Below, piece by piece: positions 1 to 7,400 of a DNA stretch of 8,050 nucleotides. Within the stretch, counting starts at the first letter, position 1. Each line of letters starts with the position of its first letter. The notes beneath the pieces are model-generated. The model had not been told where the DNA came from and ran no database searches. It saw nothing but the letters and a program-made list of their open reading frames with translations. Both the position numbers and the translations under genes were made by a program. This DNA is from an uncultured Collinsella sp. (GTDB lineage: Bacteria; Actinomycetota; Coriobacteriia; Coriobacteriales; Coriobacteriaceae). The DNA lies in contig URTB01000057.1 of assembly GCA_900550595.1 (NCBI GenBank), forward strand, positions 1-8,050, read 5' to 3'.

Positions 1-113
1 GCGTCACGTTTTTGAGCATCGGCTACCAGGCCATGAAGGCCATCGCCACGTTCCTGGTCACCTGGTACAACTACTTCAGCCGCCGCTTCTTCCTCGAAGG
101 CGCGCAGTCATAG
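1..113 (+). CDS. 3' end of a membrane protein gene, probably GtrA family (partial)
   Basis: Only the last 36 residues are in the window, read from position 3 to the TAG at 111-113. The tail is hydrophobic (IGYQAMKAIATFLVTWYNYF) and ends in a basic aromatic patch (SRRFFLEGAQS). This resembles the last membrane helix and C-terminal Asn-x-x-x-Arg-Arg-aromatic ending of GtrA-family proteins, small four-helix membrane proteins linked to transfer of lipid-linked sugars for cell-surface glycans. The match rests on a short tail, so the last transmembrane segment of some other membrane protein, such as a permease, cannot be excluded. The gene converges on the minus-strand operon and is closed by a strong terminator about 27 bases downstream, so it is not functionally tied to that operon. 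That this is a real C-terminus is fairly sure; the family is moderately sure. Confidence 0.6.
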   Translation, partial: VTFLSIGYQAMKAIATFLVTWYNYFSRRFFLEGAQS

Positions 114-139
114 TCGATTCGACATTTGCTTGAATATAT

Positions 140-174
140 AACCGGTTGGAATTCACGTTCCAGCCGGTTTTTTT
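140..174 (+). terminator. Rho-independent terminator of the left-edge gene
   Basis: A 12-bp stem (AACCGGTTGGAA at 140-151 against TTCCAGCCGGTT at 158-169) has one G-T wobble and a 6-base loop (TTCACG). It runs directly into seven T residues (168-174). It lies 27 bases after the stop codon at 111-113 and has the right orientation for the plus-strand gene. Confidence 0.9.
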
Positions 175-225
175 GTTTGACGAGGCTGTCGAGGAAGACG
201 TACGGGACGGGCCACGGTGCCGAAA

Positions 226-457
226 TGGGACGCGCCTTCCCCATGGGCGCCGTTCCGGAAAGCGCGTCCCAGATTGAGGCCTCAAAGCGGGACACAGTTT
301 CCGCAACGCCACTCAAGCGGAAAGTGCATCCCGGAATCCGACCTCGGAACGGGACGCGGTTTCCCAATGGCCATCGAAGCGGAAACTGCATCCCGGAATC
401 CGCCTCCAGAGTGGGACGCGCTTTCCGGTTGAGCCTCGATTGGGAAACTCCGTCCCA
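226..457. repeat. Four-unit 62-bp tandem array of inverted repeats
   Basis: Four units each carry a left arm of the type GGGACGCGGTTTCC and a right arm of the type GGAAACTGCATCCC, with about 16 variable bases between the arms. The left arms begin at 227, 289, 351 and 413, and the right arms at 257, 319, 381 and 443, so both series have an exact 62-bp period. Arm pairing within a unit is imperfect: one mismatch in unit 1 and about three in units 2 and 4. The bases between arms and between units differ more than the arms do, although GGAATCCG follows the right arm in units 2 and 3. The array fills the gap between two convergent genes and is bracketed by their terminators. Open frames cross it on both strands, but 62 is not a multiple of three and there is no shared start or ribosome site, so it is not treated as coding. 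It resembles REP/BIME-type intergenic palindromic repeats in location and form. Its origin and role are unknown. Confidence 0.85.
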
Positions 458-465
458 TTCGCATC

Positions 466-504
466 AAAAAACGGGCGGCCTGGATGTTTGTCCGAGCTGC
501 CCGT
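466..504 (-). terminator. Rho-independent terminator of the DUF4430 operon
   Basis: Read on the minus strand, ACGGGC (504-499) pairs with GCCCGT (476-471). Further inner pairs (GC/GC and GGA/TCC) are separated by small bulges around a CAAACA loop. The stem is followed by six T residues. It starts about 22 bases after the stop codon of the minus-strand gene ending at 527 and ends transcription just before the 62-bp repeat array. Confidence 0.88.
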
Positions 505-526
505 TCCGTGCGTTATGTTGAGATCC

Positions 527-1429
527 CTAGCCTGTTACGTAATACCAGACGACGTTGTCGCCGTTGGAGAGAACGTAATTGCTGCAGGCCGTCATGGGCG
601 TCGAGCCGTTGACAGAGTACATCCAACCGCTCGTGCCGCCATACTGCTTCTCGGCCAAACCGCCGATCGCGGCGACATACGTGCCGTACGATGAGCCGTG
701 TGCGTTGACGGAAAGCCCGAGCGCGCATAGGGCGTCGTAGACGGTGGCACCTTCGTTAAAGGTATAGGTGCCGCCGGCGGACACAGGATTGCCCACGGCG
801 CTCGATGTGACCGCAACCGTCACCGTGACGTAACTGGGCTCCTGCGTGCCGCCCTGGCCGCCCGAGGAGGCGGTTCCGCCGTTAGAAGCAGAGGCGCCGC
901 CAGACGATTGGCCGCCGCCCGAAGAGGTACCACCAGACGTGTTAGAAGTATCGGCAGTTTCGGTATTCTGAGCAGCCGATACATCGCCAGACTTCTTGCC
1001 ACGCTGGTCTTCAGACTTTTTGCCATCCGAGTTTTTATCCGAGCTCTTGTTCGAAGACTCGGAATCGCCCTTGGCGTCACCCGAGTCCTTGGACTTATCT
1101 TTCGCATCGCCCGAAGCCTTGGAGTTCTTAGAGTCAGCTTTGCCAGAAGCAGCAGCCGAGCCAGCTCCCCTGGCGTCGTTGGCAACGACGCTCTCCCCCA
1201 TCACGGCCTGAACGATCCAGTCGATGGACCAGGCACCGCTTGTGGAGGGATGGACAAAGCCCAGCGAGACGACGATCAGGGCAACGCAGGCAGCCGTAAG
1301 GAAACTAACGAGCGCCTTGCGACGAGGGGCGGACGCCGCCGAAGCGGCGTCCTTTTGCTTTGCATCGTCGAGTTGGATAAACGAGGAGTCGGGCTGTTGC
1401 CCGTTGGTCTCCTTGGGCTTATCGGGCAT
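527..1429 (-). CDS. Membrane-anchored protein with one DUF4430 (transcobalamin-like C-terminal) domain
   Basis: This is a 300-residue protein. Residues 1-37 are polar and end in a basic pair (APRRKAL). Residues 39-60 form one hydrophobic helix (VSFLTAACVALIVVSLGF), read as an N-terminal membrane anchor or uncleaved signal with the rest outside. Residues 98-148 are a Lys/Ser/Asp-rich stalk and 164-195 a Gly/Ser linker. Residues 199-298 are the domain, with the DUF4430 hallmarks SGWMYSVNG and a final SNGDNVVWYY. Cys235 and Cys282 lie inside the domain and could form a disulfide. The same fold makes the C-terminal half of intrinsic factor and transcobalamin, so a role in corrinoid binding next to its larger partner is inferred, not shown. 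The start chosen is ATG at 1429, with AAGGG eight bases upstream; a GTG at 1438 would add three residues but has no spaced ribosome site. It overlaps the upstream gene by 11 nt, which suggests translational coupling, and it shares that gene's riboswitch leader. Confidence 0.9.
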   Translation of the reverse strand: MPDKPKETNGQQPDSSFIQLDDAKQKDAASAASAPRRKALVSFLTAACVALIVVSLGFVHPSTSGAWSIDWIVQAVMGESVVANDARGAGSAAASGKADSKNSKASGDAKDKSKDSGDAKGDSESSNKSSDKNSDGKKSEDQRGKKSGDVSAAQNTETADTSNTSGGTSSGGGQSSGGASASNGGTASSGGQGGTQEPSYVTVTVAVTSSAVGNPVSAGGTYTFNEGATVYDALCALGLSVNAHGSSYGTYVAAIGGLAEKQYGGTSGWMYSVNGSTPMTACSNYVLSNGDNVVWYYVTG

Positions 1430-4400
1430 TACCGTCACCCTTGCCGCGCTTGGTCAGCACGAAGACGGCGATGAGTGCGAGGCCGATCACGCCGGCCGCG
1501 ATGCCGACAATAGCGAGCGGGTTGAGGCCAGACTCCCGCGCGGAAGCCTCAGTGGACTTCTTGGCAGTGGTCGTGGAAGCGGACCCCTTGTCGGACTTGG
1601 AGTCGGACTTCTTGTCGGACTTGCCGTCCTTCTTGTCAGACTTCTTCTCGTCCTTCTTGTCGGACTTGTCGGAGTCCTTCTTGTCGGACTTGTTGTCCTT
1701 GGTCCCGGTCTTGGTCGACACCGTCGTCTTGGTCACCGGCTTCTGACCCGGGGCGACAGCGCCGCCCTTCGAGCCGGAACCAGTGCCCGCGCCAGCGCCG
1801 GTGCTAGTACCCGCGCCAGCGCCGGAGCCGTTGCCGTCGTTAGAGCCAGAGCCACCGTTAGAGCCAGAGCCACCGTTGCCGCCAGGGTTAACGGCATTCT
1901 TGGTCCACTTGGCATACAGCGTCATATCGGCCGTCACCGGCGTGCTGAAGTCATACGCCTCCGTGCAAGCCTCATCGGTGTACCAGCCGCCGAAGGTGTA
2001 ACCCTCACGCGTCGGATCGGCAGGCTTGACTAGCTTGCCATCGGCCGTAGTCTGGAAATCGACCTTGGAACCATCGCCAGTCTCGAACGAGACCTTAACG
2101 CCGCCATTCAGCTTGAACAGCGTGCCGGAATCGTTGATGTAGTAGAGGTTGCCCTTGGCATCACACGCAATCGGCGAATCGCAGTAGTTGTTGTGCCCCG
2201 TTGCGCTAAACGCACCGGATGCCTCGGAATCGCCCATCTTGTAGCGATAGACACCGCCGCCCGAGGTGTAGTTAACGTAATCGGAAGTCGCACCGTAGTT
2301 AACCGTAAAGTAGACATACGCGACATCCGCCTGGACACTCACGAGCGGAGCACCCTTAATGCCGCCAGCAGGAAGCGCAGAGCCATCGGCAGAGGAAACC
2401 AACGTCGTTTCAAAGTCATTGGCAAGATCGACAATCGCCAACGCCGACCCGCCAGAGACCTCGCCACCGACAATCAGCTTGTTGCCAAACAGGGTGGGCA
2501 TACAGGCGCATCCCGTAAGACCCAGATTGACAACACGCTCTTCGGAAATGCGCGAAGAGGCCTTTGCCTTTGCGTCAGGAATCGCCAACACGTGCAGCTT
2601 ACCGTCACGCGAAATCAGATAAGCATGGCTACCGTCGGCGGAGAGCACGCAGGAGGAGTTGACGATAGCACCAACCGAAACGCTTCCAAGCACAGCGCCC
2701 GAAGACTTGCTGAGCATCTCAACGGTACCGGCACTGGTGGGAACCAGAACAAAACCATCGCCCACGGTAGCGCCCGTCCAGTAATAGCCTTCATCGGCGT
2801 TGACGTGCTGCCAGGAAACGGCACCGGTCAGGATATTGATGCGCGTCAGATGGCCGTTGTTATACACGCCCTTACCATAGTCGACATCAACGGTGCCGAC
2901 ATACAGGTAGTTGCCGTCGACCGTCAGCTGAGAATTCGACTGAGCAGTTTTGCTCACAGGGTCGGTAACCCAAACCGTCGTGAGCGTATCGGCCGTCAGG
3001 GCCTGGACCGCACCGCCGTCGAGCGGAACGATGACCAAGCCGTTCGTATAAATCGGACGCGTCGTGTAGCCAATCGCAGTCTTAAGGTTCGACTCGGCAA
3101 GCACCTTGCCCGACTCGGCATCGATCTTAAGCAAGCGCTTGTTGACGGCAAGATACACATTGCCGTTTACGACAATCGGCTCGCTCGCGTTGGGGTACGT
3201 GGCGCCCGAATAGGCCTTCCAATCAAACGTCCAAGAGCTTGCCAGCGCGCCCGTAGGCGTGGACACGTTCTCGACCACCGCATTGGAATTGCCGCTCCAG
3301 TCGGCTTTCCAATCGGTCGGGCGCGAAGCGCTCGGGTCAACTACGACTTCATCGGGATTAGGAACGGTATCGCCAGCAGCATAAGCCCAGACGATCTTGT
3401 CACCCGACTTGAGCACATAGTCGCTATCGAGCTGAGACCCAGGAACGCCGTTGACAAAGAACGACCAAGCACCCGACAGCTCGGTGCCATCAAGCGGAGA
3501 GACAAGAGTGTGAACGCCCCAATAACCAAATTGGTCGTACATCTTGGACTTGACGCCAACGGCATCGAAGTAGGCAGCAGAGGCATCCTTGATCGTCGTG
3601 CCCTCGACAAACACCTGCATCGAAGGATCAGTCCAGCGCTGAGCCTTATCGTCCTTCTTGCCGATGATCTCCATCGAAACGGAGACCTGACCAGGCATGG
3701 TGCCGTCGGAGCCATAGACCCAAGCAATCTCGTCGCTTGCCTTAAGCGTATAGGCGCCCGCACCAACATCAACAGGCTTGCCATTGACAAAGAACTGCCA
3801 ATATTTCCAGGTGTTTTCGTCAACCTTCTCGCTCGAGAGGGTCACGTTCTTTTCGAACGGCGAGGTCAGCGACTCGAGATACCAGCCAAACGAGCTCTCC
3901 CCCGTTTTGGCGCCAATGGCAGACTTTTTAAAGATCTGCTCGGAAAGGTCAGCAGCGGTTGTTCCCTCGTCCACGAGAGCTGTCGTAGGCTGTGCCCACG
4001 TCTGCTGGGCGCCCGAAGCATCCTGGCCGATAACGGTGCAGCTTACCGAAAGCTGATCGGCAGGAGCGGGGTCGTTGTACTTCGAGTAGCACCAGACGAC
4101 GGAGTCGCCGGCCTTGAGCGTGTAGCCGCCGGCGCCGACCATGGAGGACTTGCCGTTGATGAACAGCTGCCAGTACGCGCCGGTCGCCGAGTCGTAGGCG
4201 AGCGTGCGGTCGGAGTCGAAGGGCGACGTGATCGAGTTGAGCGCCCAACCCCAGCTGCCATCGGGGTCGTAGTCGGCCTTAAGGCCAGTCTGCTTGAAAA
4301 GCTGTTCGGAGAGGTCGGCCGCAGTCGAGCCTTTCTTCAGCGTAATGTTCTGAGCGGCAGCCCAGGTCTGCTGAGCACCCTTGGCGTCGGTGCCGACGAC

Positions 4401-7400
4401 CGAACACGTCGCGGAAACCTGCGTGGAAACCGCGCCCGTGGGATCCTCGTACACCAGCTCGAGCGTGTCGCCATCGCTCGGGTAGTAGCCCGTGGCATAA
4501 GAGTTGGCAGCCTTGCCATTAATATCAAAACGCCAGTACTTATAGCCGGACGCCGTGTTTTCCGTCGCGAGCGTCTGGGACTTATCGGGGTTCGTAACCG
4601 AATAGGGAACGCCACCGTCCGTGCTATAGCTATAGCCGGCGTCGTCAAGCACCTTGGCAAAGATGTCCCAGGCAGACATTTTTTGGGTACTCGACCACTC
4701 AAACGAGGCCGTCGGCACCCAGTCCACAAGGTCATAGGACTGACCGACATCGTGTTTGCTTACGCCTACAACCCTGACGTTAACGGAAAGAGACTTTTCG
4801 TCGGAAGAATTAACGAGCCAAGCGGTGCTCTTGACATCGTTGTTGCCGGCGTTTGCCACGACATAGGCGTATTTGCCCTCAGCCGAGGCGGGAAGCGTGA
4901 TCGCGCCGGTCGTTTCGTCGGCGCCAAACAGCTCGTGGGCATTTGTGCCCTCAGCGTCATCGGCGAGATACCAGCGGTAATCGACGAGGGAGCCCTCGGG
5001 GAGTGCCGTCTCGTAATCGCCCCAATCGCCCGTTGCCATGTAATTGGCAGTAGGGGTAAGCGTTCCGCCGACCTGTGCAAGGTTGCCGCTCGAAGCGACA
5101 TTAACCGATGTCAGGGTATACGCCTTGGCATCTTCACCCTTAGCGATGGCATAACGTGTGGAGGCATAGTCGGTGTTGTAGCCACCGTCGACGATGCACT
5201 TGAGGTACTTGCCGACGTACTTTTGCGAAATTACGAACGACGGCCTATGGGCGTTCTCATCCGTCAGCGTCGTGAACGGACCCTGGGAGCTATCGGCAAT
5301 CTGCCACGTATAGGTCAGTTGATCAGATGTAAGCTCGGCACCCTTTGTTCCTGCAGGCGTCTTCTCGAATGCAGTAACACCGATCTTTTCGCCACTCTTG
5401 TAGACAAACTTGGCGTCATCGCTCTGATCGCCGACGATCTTTTTGAGATACGTCAGGAACAGCTCGTGCGAGCCTGCGGCCTTAACGGCCACAGCAGTAG
5501 TCGCCTCTACGGTGTTATCGCCCGCAGTGGCCGACACGCTCACCCAGCGCTTGGCGTAGTCATCGGGAATCGTAAAGCTGCTGTCGGTTTTGCCCTCGAC
5601 CACATGCCAGTCGGTCTTCGCATCAAACGCAGAGGAAGACGGGTCGACAGAGGACCAACGCCACGTGTAGGTAACGCCCTCGGTAACCGGCTCAGACGAG
5701 TAATCGACCGCCTTGTAGGCGCACGCCTCAATCGTAGAGCCAGTGTCCTTGGCGCCCTTGCTCGCATTGGTAAATGCAACTGAATCGAGCGTCGTCGCGC
5801 CCTTGGGCAGAATGCGGCCCGCCTTGGTCTCACAGCTATCAGAGCCGGGGATACCCTTCTTGGCCTTAGCGACAACCTTGAGGTAGCGGTTCGCGCACTC
5901 CTTGGTAACCGTGTAGGTGTCACCAGTTGCAACCTGCTCGAACGAGCCGTCGGCGGAATCGGCCACCCACCAAGAAAAATCGACCTTGTCGGAACCGTAG
6001 AGGACAGTCGGCGTGTCGTAGTTGAGGTAGTAGGCAGCAGCCTTAATCGTGTCGCCGACGTTGGCACTCGGAACGCTCTCGTAATCGTTGCCAAATTCGG
6101 CACCGTTATAAGCAAGAACGATATGGTCTAATGCGATCTGGCCGCTCGCGGCAACAGGACCCGGAGTATTGTAGTCAACAGACGAGGGCGTCTTTAAAGA
6201 GCTGCTCGGGCCGAACAGCTCTTGACCGTCACCGACAACCTTAACGCGAATGTACTTGCCCGCAAGCTGCGATGCGAGTTCATCCGTGATCGTCAGCGAC
6301 TGGTCGGTCTGGCCCGGAATTGCCTGATAGGCGGAATCCTCGGCATCGCGCACGTCAGACGCAAGCCACTGATAGGTCCAGCCGGCCTGTGCCGCAATAC
6401 GCTTGTTGGGAACCGCTTCGCCGTCATAGGCATTCGCCCAAAGCGTAGTGCCAGGGTTCAGTGTCTCTGCCTTAACGGACGAAATCGAACTCGAATCGTC
6501 TGCCGAAGACTGGATGAGGACATAAGACTTTGCATCCAGGGCCGTCTTGGTAGGAACGGGTGCCTTGACGGCGGTCGTTGCCGTCAGCTTTTGGTTGTTG
6601 GCGCCCCTAGTCGGGCCGTAGATAACGTTACCGCTTGCATCGGTAATGCGAACGCGCAGGCACTTGCCGTTAAGCTGAGTGCGCAGGGCATCGTCCAGAA
6701 CGATCGATGAGCTCGTCTGGCCCTCGACAGCAACAAACGCAGAGTTGTCCGCATCGCTCTTGTTGGCGATATCGGCAGCAAGCCACTGATAGGTGCAACC
6801 CGAAACACTGGCGCGCTTGCTGGACGAAGTCCAGACATTCGCATAGAGCGTAGTATTGCTCTGGATAAAGCCAGTGACGTTAGAGCCAGTCCAGCGAGAA
6901 GGCAACTGGCTCTTTCCGACGCTGACACCATTTTTAGAGGAAAGCGTGGCAGCGGCACGGGGTGCGGCCTTAGCTGCATTGGGCTCGCTGACCACCGCGG
7001 GCGCATCGCCGGTCTCGGCGGTGGTGTCGGACGCCTCGTTCGCCGGAGAGGCCGAAGCGGGGTCTGACGCAGCGGGGTCGCCTAGCGCGTCATTGCTCGC
7101 GTTGTCAGGCGCGACTGGACTCGTATCCCCAGTTTCGGAGGATTTATCGGCAGCCGAATCGTTTGCGCCAGTAGCAGCCGCGGTGTTATCTGCAGCACCG
7201 TCCGCAGCTCCCGCGTCCTCGCCCGGCGTCGTAGCCTGAGCCACAGCCTCGGCAATGCCCTCGACGCCGTCGGCCCACAGCTGGGCCGGCGTGGTGCCAA
7301 AGACCATCGCGAAGGCCAGGAATGCCACCAGGCCGCGCTTTGCTACACCGCGCGCAATTGCGCCACGACGATGCGAGGCGCGCTGGCACTCGTCCTCAAA

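Noticed and set aside
226..457. CRISPR array
   Set aside because: The repeated parts are short arms of alternating orientation with imperfect copies, the intervals are 16-18 bases, and no cas gene is near.
71..521. Several short open frames on both strands across the 62-bp array
   Set aside because: All read the same repeat in different frames. The period is not a multiple of three, starts are not preceded by ribosome sites, and two strong terminators and a stop codon frame the region as non-coding.
1430..1438. GTG start at 1438 for the small DUF4430 protein
   Set aside because: The purine run AAGGG overlaps the GTG itself, so it has no usable spacing. The ATG at 1429 sits eight bases after the same run.
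2193..5783. Open frame of 1,196 codons on the plus strand, opposite the large surface-protein gene
   Set aside because: It is a shadow of the GC-rich coding strand. The translation is rich in Arg and Ala with no domain pattern, no ribosome site or promoter was found, and the minus-strand frame has clear domains throughout.
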